Source: CALFML01 sp044222245 (lineage in GTDB: Bacteria; Myxococcota_A; Polyangia; Palsa-1104; JAEUJZ01). Taken from it: 64,000 nucleotides of DNA. A program made the position numbers and the translations under genes. The notes under the pieces were generated by a model that saw only the letters and a program-made list of their open reading frames with translations, did no database searches and had not been told where the DNA came from. The stretch is from assembly GCA_044222245.1 (NCBI GenBank), contig JBGANQ010000039.1, positions 10,840-74,839 on the forward strand, given 5' to 3'. How positions within the stretch are numbered: the first letter of the stretch is position 1; each line of letters opens with the position of its first letter. This document shows, piece after piece, positions 16,671 to 25,900 of this stretch.

Positions 16671-19646
16671 ATGTCTGGACCGCTAAGAATCTTCCCTGCT
16701 TATGGTCTTGATAATTCCTTGCTTACTGCGGTCCTGGTCGGACTGTATATCCGCTTTGCCTTCAACGAATGGCTCGGCTGGGTATTTTCCGGGCTCGTAG
16801 TACCGGGCTATCTGGCCGCGATCATCCTGCTGCGCCCGGCCTCTGCCTTCATGATCGTCATCGAAGCGGTGGTCACCCTGATCGTGGTGCGCAGCGTCTC
16901 TTCTGGGATGTCTCTGACCAAGCTCGGTACGCCGATGTTTGGTCGCGATCGATTTGTCTGGCTGGTCGTGGTCGGCGTCGGCGTGCGCATCCTGTTTGAG
17001 ATCTATCTGGCACCTGTGGTCGAGGGCTGGTTCCGCCTCCGCCAAGGCTGGGACCCCGGGGACAGCTTCGGACTTTACGGAATCGGTCTGGTCCTGGTTC
17101 CGCTGCTCGCCAACGCCTGCTGGAAGCCGGGACTTATGCGCGGCGGATTCCAGCAGATAGTCTGTGTCGGGACGACGTACTTCGTGCTGCGGGGGCTGCT
17201 CAAGACAACCAACCTCTCGTTTGCCGGCGTGGCCGAGAGCTTCGATCAGATTGCACTGCAGCTAAACTCCAGTCCCAAGGCCTACTTGCTGCTCCTTACC
17301 GGCGTGCTGCTCGCCTCGCGCGCCAACCTGCGCTTTGGCTGGGACACCAGCGGCGTGCTCATTCCGGGCCTGCTCGGACTGAGCTTCTTTGCCCCCGCCA
17401 AGGTCCTGGCCACCGTCGGCGAGTCGCTGGTCATCGCGCTCGCCGCCTACCTGTTTATCCGCCTGCCGCGAGTGCGCGACTGGAACCTGGAGGGACCGCG
17501 GCGCGTGGTCATGCTGTTCTCGCTTGGCTACGTCGTCAAGTCGATCATCATCGCGGTGTTCGGAGCCACCATTCCGAGCTTCACCGCGACGGACCTGTTC
17601 GGCATCGGCTACCTGTTGCCGAGCCTCCTGGCGCTGAAGATCTGGCAGCGGCGGAACCCCGCGACCGTGCTCTTGCCCACCCTGACCCTGTCGCTGGCCG
17701 GCTTTGTCTTCGGCTCGCTTATCGGCTACGAGCTGGTAGTGGGCAGCTCGCTGCTGCAGGCGCAACGGACGCCGACCAGCCGTGACACCGAGGCTTGCGC
17801 GACCAAGGATACGCTCCTGTCAGAGGTCCGGCTGGCACGCGCCCGCGGGGCCCGCAAGCTGCCAAGTCCCACCGCGCTGCGCATCACCGGCAGCGAGCTT
17901 GGGACGCTGCGCGAGATGCTGGCGAAGCTGCGCGCCTTGAATGAGCAGGGAGTGCAGAGCTGCGGCGCGCTGGCGTCGACGCTGCGGCCAAGCCGCCTCG
18001 GGCTGCGCCTGCAGGCGGCCACCTCGCCCTCGGGCCAGCTGTTCTTTACGCTGCGCGAGAGCGCCGAAGACGCCGAGCACCTGCGCGGCTTCGGACTCAT
18101 CGCGGTGGCCGCCAAGCCGCACGGCGGGCCGATCCTGGTGGTCGAGCGGCCGGGTGAAGATGTGACCGATATGGCGGCCCTGGTCAGCCTGTCGGAGCTG
18201 CTCGGCGCCGATGCGCTGGTGGTGGGCGGACTGCCGCTGCCGGCCCTGGGACGCGGCGATGTGCGCCGCGACGCCGACGTCGCGCTGCGGGCGGCGGTGC
18301 AGGCGCTGGCCGGACCGGCGATCAAGATCCACACGGGCCGCTTCGCCCGGCCGCAGCTACGCGGTCCTGCTCCCGCCGGCCTGGCGCAGACGCTGGCCGG
18401 CAAGCTCGGGCCGCTCGTGCGCACCGAGGCCGAGCAGCCCGGTGCCGAGCTGGCGCTGCCGGTTGCGAGCGAGCAGACCCTGGCCGCGCCGCTTCTGCCC
18501 GAGCTCGGCCAGTTTGAGAGTCCGGCCACCTGGCTCGCCGCGCTGCTGGCGGTGCCGCAGCCGACGCCGGTGGGGCCGCACGCGCCGGCGACCGATCTGC
18601 TGCTGGCCGAGGAAGTGATCCGCCCGCTGGCGCGTGCGCAGGAGCTCGGTGAGCTGCGGCAGCTCGCCACGCGAGTGGCAGGTCCGGCCAGCGAGCTCGG
18701 ACTCAAGGTCTCCCTGATCGCCGGCGCCCGCCCGCGCATCGCCCTGTCGGGCAACGGCGAGGGCCTGATCCTGTCGCCCGGGGCCCCGGCCGGCGCGCTG
18801 CTGCAGGTGGTCAGCCGGCGCCGCGGGGTGGCGGAGCTGGCGACGGTGCTGCTCGATGCCGAGGACGCGCACGCGCTGCTCATCTCGGTGGCGCTGCCCG
18901 GCACCGCGGACGCCGGGCCGCTTGGGCGGGTGGCGGCGCCGATCCTGGCGCTGACGCCGCCGCTGCCGCCGGTCATCCTAGTGCGGGCGGGGCTGGCCGA
19001 AAGTCCCGACTGCACCATCGTCACCGATCCGCTGCCGGCGCGCGCCACCGACTCGCAGCTGGCGCAGAAGCTGGCCGAGACGCTAAAGAGCTTCGGCATC
19101 GGCTCCGAGCTGCGCACCCAGTACGACGCCGATACGGTGGAGCCGCCGAGCCACCTGGTGAGCCTGCTGCGCGTCCGCGCTCAGGGCGAGTTTGTCACGC
19201 TGCGCGTCGGCCCCGAGCTGCGTGAGCGCTTCCGCCCAGAGCCGCTCACTCCCGCCCAGCTGCTCCTGTTCACCCGGCTCGGCGTGCAGACCGTGCACGC
19301 CGGGCTCGCCGAGACGCTGAGCGCCACCTGTGCTGCGCCTGCGCTCACCACTGTCCCAGAACAGCTCATGAGCGATGCGCGCACCTTCGCCATCAGCCGC
19401 CACCCGGCGCTCATCGAGCGGCTCGCCGCGCGCGCCCAGGCCCAGCAGTTCCGCCTGCGCGTCGTCGACGATCAGCGCCAGGGCGAGGCGTACCTGTTGA
19501 TTGATGGCGCGCACGGGGCGGCGGCGATCAGTCTGCGCCCGCAAAAGACTCCTTCTGTAACCCTCCGGTGCGGCCGTGAGCTCACGGCACAGATTCTGCA
19601 AGCTCAGTTGGTCGGAGCCCAGAGCATCGAGGTACAGACGCCATGA
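16671..19646 (+). CDS. PgsC/CapC-like membrane protein, duplicated, with large C-terminal domain
   Basis: 991 residues from the ATG at 16671, preceded by GAGGGG; a TTG at 16644 is less likely. The first about 165 residues are a CapC-type multi-span domain (AYGLDNSLLTAVLVGLY, SGLVVPGYLAAI, IEAVVTLIVVR). A second copy follows at about 180-358 (GVLLASRANLRFGW, SGVLIPGLLG). PgsC is normally one such unit of about 150 residues. The remaining 630 residues are soluble, Ala/Leu-rich, with no family I recognise. In known systems PgsC pairs with PgsB to polymerise glutamate through gamma-amide bonds at the inner membrane. It heads a five-gene operon with 4-nt overlaps. Confidence 0.82.
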   Translation: MSGPLRIFPAYGLDNSLLTAVLVGLYIRFAFNEWLGWVFSGLVVPGYLAAIILLRPASAFMIVIEAVVTLIVVRSVSSGMSLTKLGTPMFGRDRFVWLVVVGVGVRILFEIYLAPVVEGWFRLRQGWDPGDSFGLYGIGLVLVPLLANACWKPGLMRGGFQQIVCVGTTYFVLRGLLKTTNLSFAGVAESFDQIALQLNSSPKAYLLLLTGVLLASRANLRFGWDTSGVLIPGLLGLSFFAPAKVLATVGESLVIALAAYLFIRLPRVRDWNLEGPRRVVMLFSLGYVVKSIIIAVFGATIPSFTATDLFGIGYLLPSLLALKIWQRRNPATVLLPTLTLSLAGFVFGSLIGYELVVGSSLLQAQRTPTSRDTEACATKDTLLSEVRLARARGARKLPSPTALRITGSELGTLREMLAKLRALNEQGVQSCGALASTLRPSRLGLRLQAATSPSGQLFFTLRESAEDAEHLRGFGLIAVAAKPHGGPILVVERPGEDVTDMAALVSLSELLGADALVVGGLPLPALGRGDVRRDADVALRAAVQALAGPAIKIHTGRFARPQLRGPAPAGLAQTLAGKLGPLVRTEAEQPGAELALPVASEQTLAAPLLPELGQFESPATWLAALLAVPQPTPVGPHAPATDLLLAEEVIRPLARAQELGELRQLATRVAGPASELGLKVSLIAGARPRIALSGNGEGLILSPGAPAGALLQVVSRRRGVAELATVLLDAEDAHALLISVALPGTADAGPLGRVAAPILALTPPLPPVILVRAGLAESPDCTIVTDPLPARATDSQLAQKLAETLKSFGIGSELRTQYDADTVEPPSHLVSLLRVRAQGEFVTLRVGPELRERFRPEPLTPAQLLLFTRLGVQTVHAGLAETLSATCAAPALTTVPEQLMSDARTFAISRHPALIERLAARAQAQQFRLRVVDDQRQGEAYLLIDGAHGAAAISLRPQKTPSVTLRCGRELTAQILQAQLVGAQSIEVQTP

Positions 19647-21940
19647 CCAAATTATTTTCTTCTCTTTCCCTTCTCGCGATTTTGACTCTGCTTGGTTGGC
19701 GCGCTTATCCGCGCCTGTTGGAGGCGGGGGCCAGCGTAAATCAAGGACCCCTGTTTCACGATGTAGCAGCCGGCAACACGGCCAGCTTCGCCGTCCACGG
19801 CGCCACCGAGGTCCACCTGATCAGCCACTTCGTGCTGCCGCGCGAGGCCTCTGCCAAGGCCAGCTACGCGCTGCAGGTGTCCTTTGTGTCTGCCGATGGC
19901 GCGGTGCGCAAAGAGAGCCCCGCCAACCTGTCCATCGCGCCGACCGACACCCCGTCCGTTCTGCCGGATGGCTCGACGGTGGCGCAGGAGCGCCTGCTGT
20001 CGTTCGTCCTGCCCCCGAACACCGCGTTCCTGCAGATTGGCTGCGCGGACGGCCGGGTCCTTCTGCGCGCCAACCGCATCGCCGCGACCAAGGCTTCGCA
20101 GGAAGCAGTGCTGGAGCGCAGCGGCATGCCGGCGACCTGGTTTGCCAAGGAGGAGCTGGACGGTCTGCGCTCGCACGGCTTTGTCCCGCTGCCGGTGCTC
20201 GGCGATCTGCCCACCGTCAAGCTGACCCCGGCGCTGCTCAAGAAGGTTGATCTGCAAGCGGGCAAGGATCTGGAAGGGCCCGATGGCCTGCTGACGCTCG
20301 CTGCCCATCGCGCCCTGGTTGTCAACGTGATCGGCCCTGGCAGCCTGAAGGTCGCGATGCTGGGCAAGGATCAGCCGCAGTTCCAGGTCGAGCATGTCGG
20401 ACCGCTCAGCAGCGGCCGCGCCGAGGTCAAGGGCGGCCTGGCGGCGCTCGAGCTGCCGGCCGGCCCGAGCAGCGTCATCGTCCGCTCGCTCGGCGACAAG
20501 GACGGGCTCGTGCAGCTGGAGTCGCACAAGCTGCACTCGCTTGGCCGGACCGACGATCGCATGGAGCCCTCTTCTCGCCTCGGCAGCGCCTGGCGCCTCA
20601 CCGCCGACAAGGTGATCCGCTTCCCGATGTACGGGGTGAAAGACCGCCCGACTCCGGTGCGGCTGACCGCGCACACGCTCGACCGCTCGACCCAGAAGGA
20701 CCTGAGCTGGCGGTTCCTCGATGAGAGCGGCGCCCCGGTCCTGTCCGGAGCGCTGGCGCTGAACACCGAGATCGATCCCTTCTCGGGCGTGCTGGTGGAC
20801 GAAGAGCCGGTCGAGATTGGCCTGGCCAGCCGGACCTTCCTGGTGCCGCCGCCGGGCGCCCAGGTGCTCGAGCTCTCGGCGCTGAGCGCCCTGGTCGAAG
20901 TGGACGCGCTCCTGGAGAAGGGCGCGCAGGCGCAGATGCTGCCGCCGTTTGACATGCCGCTCGGCCCCGAGCTGCACTGGCAGGACGCTCCGGTGCTCGG
21001 CGCCCGCTGGGTCATGCTGCGGCCGCTGGAGAGCCAGAGCGAGAAGCGCCTGCTGTTCGCCAAGCTCGTGCGCACGCCGCGCATCGAGCCGATCGCGCCG
21101 CTGCCCGAGGGTCCGTGGATGACCGTTCTGCCGCACGGCAGCACCAAGAAGATGCCGATCCTGGAGGCCGTGCAGACCCCGACCCCGGACAAGGAGCCGC
21201 AGGCCCTCATCCGCACCCACCACAACACCTCGATCGTGGTCGGGAGCGAAGGCAAGAACGCCCGCCGGGTGGTCCTGACCTGTGAGATCCCGGGCAAGCT
21301 CGGGGGCGAGCTGACCCTGCGCCGCAACGGCCAGATCCTCGCCAGCGCGCCGATCCTGACCAGCGCAGTGCGGCTGTCGGCCAGTGCGCCGGCGGGCACC
21401 TCGCGCATCCGCGTCGATGGGCCGAGCAAGGGTCACTGCACGATCGCGGCGCGCCTTTTGGCCCACCCGCTCACCGTCAAGCGCAGCGTGTATCTGGCTT
21501 CGACGCACCGGGCGCTCAAGGTCAGTGTGCACACCAAGGGGACGGGGCCGGTGCGGCTGCACTATGCGATCTACACCACCCCCGAGCGCGCCGACAAGGA
21601 AGCCGCGGTCTCGGTCATGGTCGATGGCGGCGCCCCCAAGCGCCGGGTCGGCAGCGCCACCGCCGCGACGCTCGGCCAGGCCTATCAGGTCCTGCCGCTG
21701 GCACCGGTCAGCCTGCAAAGCCCTGCCCTGCCCACCGGCAGCACCCTGCGCCGGGTCGCGGTGGCGGCGGTGCAGCTGGGCGATGACCTGCCCTCCGGTC
21801 ACCACCGGGTCAAGGTGCGCGTGCTCTCGCCCGGTCGCTACTGGGCGCGCTTCTGGGTGCAGGGCAAGCAGCCGGTGCCCGAGGCGGCCGAGTCCTTCGT
21901 GAGCTCCGACCCCACGGATCAGATCGAGGTTGAACAGTGA
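19643..21940 (+). CDS. Exported or membrane-anchored beta-rich protein of the pgs-like operon
   Basis: 765 residues. An N-terminal hydrophobic anchor (about 4-20) is followed by a long region with no further membrane spans, rich in short beta-type segments. I recognise no family or catalytic motif. The start ATG overlaps the previous stop (ATGA) and its stop overlaps the next GTG (GTGA). By position it could be a periplasmic scaffold linking inner-membrane synthesis to the barrel protein two genes downstream. Confidence 0.75.
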   Translation: MTKLFSSLSLLAILTLLGWRAYPRLLEAGASVNQGPLFHDVAAGNTASFAVHGATEVHLISHFVLPREASAKASYALQVSFVSADGAVRKESPANLSIAPTDTPSVLPDGSTVAQERLLSFVLPPNTAFLQIGCADGRVLLRANRIAATKASQEAVLERSGMPATWFAKEELDGLRSHGFVPLPVLGDLPTVKLTPALLKKVDLQAGKDLEGPDGLLTLAAHRALVVNVIGPGSLKVAMLGKDQPQFQVEHVGPLSSGRAEVKGGLAALELPAGPSSVIVRSLGDKDGLVQLESHKLHSLGRTDDRMEPSSRLGSAWRLTADKVIRFPMYGVKDRPTPVRLTAHTLDRSTQKDLSWRFLDESGAPVLSGALALNTEIDPFSGVLVDEEPVEIGLASRTFLVPPPGAQVLELSALSALVEVDALLEKGAQAQMLPPFDMPLGPELHWQDAPVLGARWVMLRPLESQSEKRLLFAKLVRTPRIEPIAPLPEGPWMTVLPHGSTKKMPILEAVQTPTPDKEPQALIRTHHNTSIVVGSEGKNARRVVLTCEIPGKLGGELTLRRNGQILASAPILTSAVRLSASAPAGTSRIRVDGPSKGHCTIAARLLAHPLTVKRSVYLASTHRALKVSVHTKGTGPVRLHYAIYTTPERADKEAAVSVMVDGGAPKRRVGSATAATLGQAYQVLPLAPVSLQSPALPTGSTLRRVAVAAVQLGDDLPSGHHRVKVRVLSPGRYWARFWVQGKQPVPEAAESFVSSDPTDQIEVEQ

Positions 21941-22926
21941 GTCTGATTGGTACCCGCTTACCGCCGCTTTTTCTCTGCTCATGGCTGTGCATCGGACCGG
22001 GACAGGGGCTCGCCTGCGGAGCCCACGCTGAGAAAAACCACTTCATGAAGTCCTTCCCCGAAGAAGATCTGACCCTGCTCCTGCGCGGCGCGCGCGAGCG
22101 CAACCGTCCCTACAAAGCCCCGCCAGTCGACGAGCTGCGCCACACCTTGATAGCGGGGCACACCCTGCTCAAGGAGGCGCTCAGCGAGCGCAGTTACCAC
22201 GCCGACCGGATGTGCGGCGCGGCGCACTTCGAGCTCGCCCGCACCCGGCTCGGCGGCGCCCCGGCGATCGCGGTGCGCGAAGACCCGCTGCATCGCCGCG
22301 GTGGCGGCGTGTACATCTTTCGCCGCGGCGCCGTCCCGCGCGAGCGGCTGGTGCAGATTCCCCACTCGTTTTTCGATGTCGGCACCCTGGAGCTCGGGGT
22401 CGAGCTGGCCGAGGCGGCACCGGCGCGGGCGCTGTTTGTAAATACCGTGCACCGCTTCCAGGGCGGACGACCGCAGCCGGGAGAAGACGATCAGCCGGTG
22501 GACGCCCCGGCCGATCTGGCGCACCAGGCGCAGACCTTCTTTCAAAGCTTCACCCTCGCCGCGCTGGCGGCGCTGCCGCACCTGCAGGTGGTGCAGCTGC
22601 ACGGCTTTGCCGATGGCGGCGTGCCCGAGTGCCCGCAGGCGCTGACGGTGGTGAGCCCCGGCGTGGCGCCCGCGGGCGCAGCGGAGGCGGCCCAGGTCGC
22701 CGCGCGGCTGGCGGCGCTGCTCGGACCGGACAAGGTCCTGCTTTATCCGCGTGATACGCGGCGCTTCGGCGCCCAGCGCAACGTCCAGGGGCGCGCGGTA
22801 GCGGCCGACGGACGGGCGACGTTTCTGCACGTGGAGCTCTCCCATACTCTACGCACCCGGCTGAGTGATGACGGCGCCCTGCGCCGCGCCTTCATCGCAG
22901 CGGTCATCGGAGGAGGCGCGCAGTGA
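21937..22926 (+). CDS. Predicted exported hydrolase-like protein, possible polymer-processing enzyme
   Basis: 329 residues from a GTG that overlaps the previous stop. An N-terminal export signal has a lipobox-like GLAC near residue 27. Conserved-looking His-containing segments (QIPHSFFDVGTLELG, NTVHRFQ, VVQLHGF) are spaced as in zinc-dependent amidohydrolases or peptidases, but I cannot place it in a named family. Poly-gamma-glutamate loci often carry a hydrolase that trims or releases polymer, so that role is a reasonable but untested guess. Confidence 0.65.
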   Translation: MSLIGTRLPPLFLCSWLCIGPGQGLACGAHAEKNHFMKSFPEEDLTLLLRGARERNRPYKAPPVDELRHTLIAGHTLLKEALSERSYHADRMCGAAHFELARTRLGGAPAIAVREDPLHRRGGGVYIFRRGAVPRERLVQIPHSFFDVGTLELGVELAEAAPARALFVNTVHRFQGGRPQPGEDDQPVDAPADLAHQAQTFFQSFTLAALAALPHLQVVQLHGFADGGVPECPQALTVVSPGVAPAGAAEAAQVAARLAALLGPDKVLLYPRDTRRFGAQRNVQGRAVAADGRATFLHVELSHTLRTRLSDDGALRRAFIAAVIGGGAQ

Positions 22927-25900
22927 GCAAGTCGGTGGCTGTGCTGCTCTGTGTTGTTGTGGGGACGGTCGAGGCGGCGGCGCAGCCGGTAAAGTCCGGC
23001 GGCGCCGAGATCACCTGGAGCGCGCCGCAAGAAGGGGCGCTGCTGGAGGTCCAAAACGGAACCGAGAAGGCGATCTCGCTCGGCGGGCCGCGGCAGCTGC
23101 CGAGCCACGGCTGGCTGGTCGCGCGGGTGCGCGCCGGCGACCTCGCCTGGGTCCATGTGGACAGTGATTCCGAGGGCAACGCCGTGCGCTTCGCCTTCAT
23201 CACCGGCGGGGTCGAGGGAGCCGCCGCGGTGGAAGCTATTCCCGAGCGGCGCGGGCCGCGTGATTTCGTGTTCCGCTCGCCGATCGGACCGCAGACCCGG
23301 CTCGGGCTGCGCGCGGTGGGCGGTCGGGCTACCCCGCGCGCCCAGATCTGGGTCGGCGCGGTGCAGAGCCCGGGCTTCCGCTGGGAGCTGTGGGAGGAGA
23401 AGACCAAGGCCTGGGCGGCCCACCTGCAGGGTCCGCCGCCGCCGCCGCCGGATCTGGTGGGCGAGCCGCTGGTCGAACGGCTGGCGCTCCTGGCCGACGC
23501 GATAAAGCTGGCGCAGGCGGAGTCGCAGCCCGCCCCGCAGGCCGCCGCGGCGCTGCTCACCGCCGAGGCGCTGCTCGCCAATCAGCTGTCGCGCGAGCCG
23601 CTTTTTCCCTATTTCCGGCGCTACGAGCTGACCCGCGCGCTGTCCGGGGGGCGGCCGGTGCAGAAGATCGAAGACCAGCGCATGTTCGCCGCCAGCGGCA
23701 GCGAGCCGCTGCGCTTCACCGTCGATGGGCCGGGATTTCTGCGCATCGAGGCGCGCGCCCGCTTCGCCGGTCAGGCGCCGCACGGGGCGGTGCCGCTGCA
23801 GCTGCAGCTGCACGCCAACGGCCGCCTGCTGGCGGTGGGCGCCGAGGAGGTCCTGTCCAAAGATCCGACGGAGCCGGGTCCGGGGCCGATCTCGTCGCGG
23901 CGCCGCATCGTGGTCGTGGCGGCGCCGGGTCGCCACACCTACGAGCTGCAGCTGCGCGGGGGTCCGGTGTGGCTCGGCATCATCATGCACACCCGCGTCA
24001 CCCACGCCGAGGATCTGGCCAGCCGCGGCGAAGACATTCCCTGGCTGCTGCGGCGGGCCAGCGCCGCCAGCGGCCTTACCGGCGAGCTTCTCGCCGGCGA
24101 AGCGAGCTTCCTCGCCCTGGATGACGAGCGCGCCCGCGCCGCCTTTACCCGCGTGGCGGCGGCGGCGCACGACCCGCGGCTGCACGCCTTCGCCCTGCTC
24201 CGGCTGGCCGAGCTCGCCCCCGCGCGCGAGCCGGCGGCGGCGCCGACCCGCGCCGCGCTGGACCTGCTCGCCGCGCTGTCCGACGAGGCGGCGGTCCGCC
24301 TGCGCAACTACCTGGTCGCCCGCCACCTCACCCAGGTCGTCGCCGCCACCCCGCCTGGGGAGGCGGCGCCGGCCGAGGCGGTGGCGCTGCTGCTGGCGAA
24401 CCCGGGGGCGCTGCCGGAGATGCTGGCGGTCGCCGGGCCGCTGCTGCGCCATGTGCCGGGGCCGCGCTCGCTGGCGCTGCCGCTGTTTGATGCCGCCCAG
24501 CAGCGCTCGCCGCTGAATGTCGCGCTGCGCCACTTCCTCGCCCGCGAGTGGTTCACCGGCACCCGCTGGGCGTCGCTGCCGGCGATCGAGTCGGCCGGCG
24601 CGCTGCCCACCGAGCTTTTGACCCCGCCGCTGTCGCCGCTAAGCTGCGCCGAGGCGCGGGCTGACGGCGCGCGCGCCTACGCGCCGCTCGGCGAGCAGGA
24701 GGTGACGCTGCAGGTGCCGCCGGGCCTGGCGCCGCCGCCGGCGCTGCGCCGCTTCTCCCTGGTCGCGCTGCGCCGCGGCGAGCCGCGGCTCGGCTGGGCC
24801 GAGCTGGTCCTTGATGGCACAGCGACGCGCCTGCCGCTGGTGCTGCAGAGCGAGCCGATCCCGCTGGCGCTGGCCGCCGGTCGCCACACCCTGCGGGCGG
24901 TGCTCGGCGGTCAGCAGATCGGGGCGCTGCTCGGGCCGTGCGAGCTGCGCGACAGCGAGGACCCGGCGCTGTTGGTCGAGCACCACTTCAGCGCGATGGT
25001 CGGCCGCGGCGCCCAGGTCCTGGTGACCGCCCCAGAGCCGGGCACCCCGGCCTTCCTCGGGCTCGAGCTGCGCGCCAGCCCGGAGCTGCACGGCGGGCGG
25101 CTGCTCGTGCGCACCGAGCAGGGTGTCCTTGGCCGCATCGAGCTCGACGGCCACGGGCTGGATCCGGTGGCCGGCGGGCGGGCGCTCGGACCGGCGGTGG
25201 CGGTGGCGCTGCCGCTGCCGGCCAGCGCCCAGAGCATCGAGATCCTCCGCGAGGACGACGGGGCGCCGCTGCTGCTGCGCGCCCTGCTGCGGCGCTCGCT
25301 CGCCAAGCAGAGCAAGCCGGCGGCGCGGCTGCCGGTGGTCGAGCGGACGCCGCAGCAGCTGGAGCTCCTGCGGCAGGCGACGCGGTCGCTGCGCAAGGCC
25401 CAGGACGACAAGGCGCGGGCGCGGGCGCGGCTGGAGCGCGCCGAGCTGCTCATCGGCCTCAATGCGCTCACCCTGGCGCGGCACGATCTGGATCGCGGGC
25501 TGCCGGTCATCAAGGACGCCAGCGCCCTCTCGCAGGCGCGCGAGCTGCTCACCTCGGCCACCGAGCTGCCGCTCCTGGTGCGGCAGCCGAGCGGTCGCAC
25601 CGCGGTGATCCTCGCCGCCGGGGCCAACCTCGAAGCGACGGCCGCCGAGACCGCGTGCGTGAGCGCCGCCCTGGCCCGCTTCGCCGTCGCCCCCGAGGCC
25701 GGCCTGCAGGCGAGCGCCGGCTGCCCGGGCCTGGTCGGGCTGTACGCCGCGGCCCGCCTGGAGGAGCAGAGCGGCAACCCGCTGCGGGCGGCCCAGCACT
25801 ATGAGCAGGCCTACCTGCAGGCGCTCGGACGCGGCCTGACCCGTCCGGCGCTGGCCCGGCAGGCGGCGCGCCAGTACGCCGAGCGCGGCCCCGGCCCCGG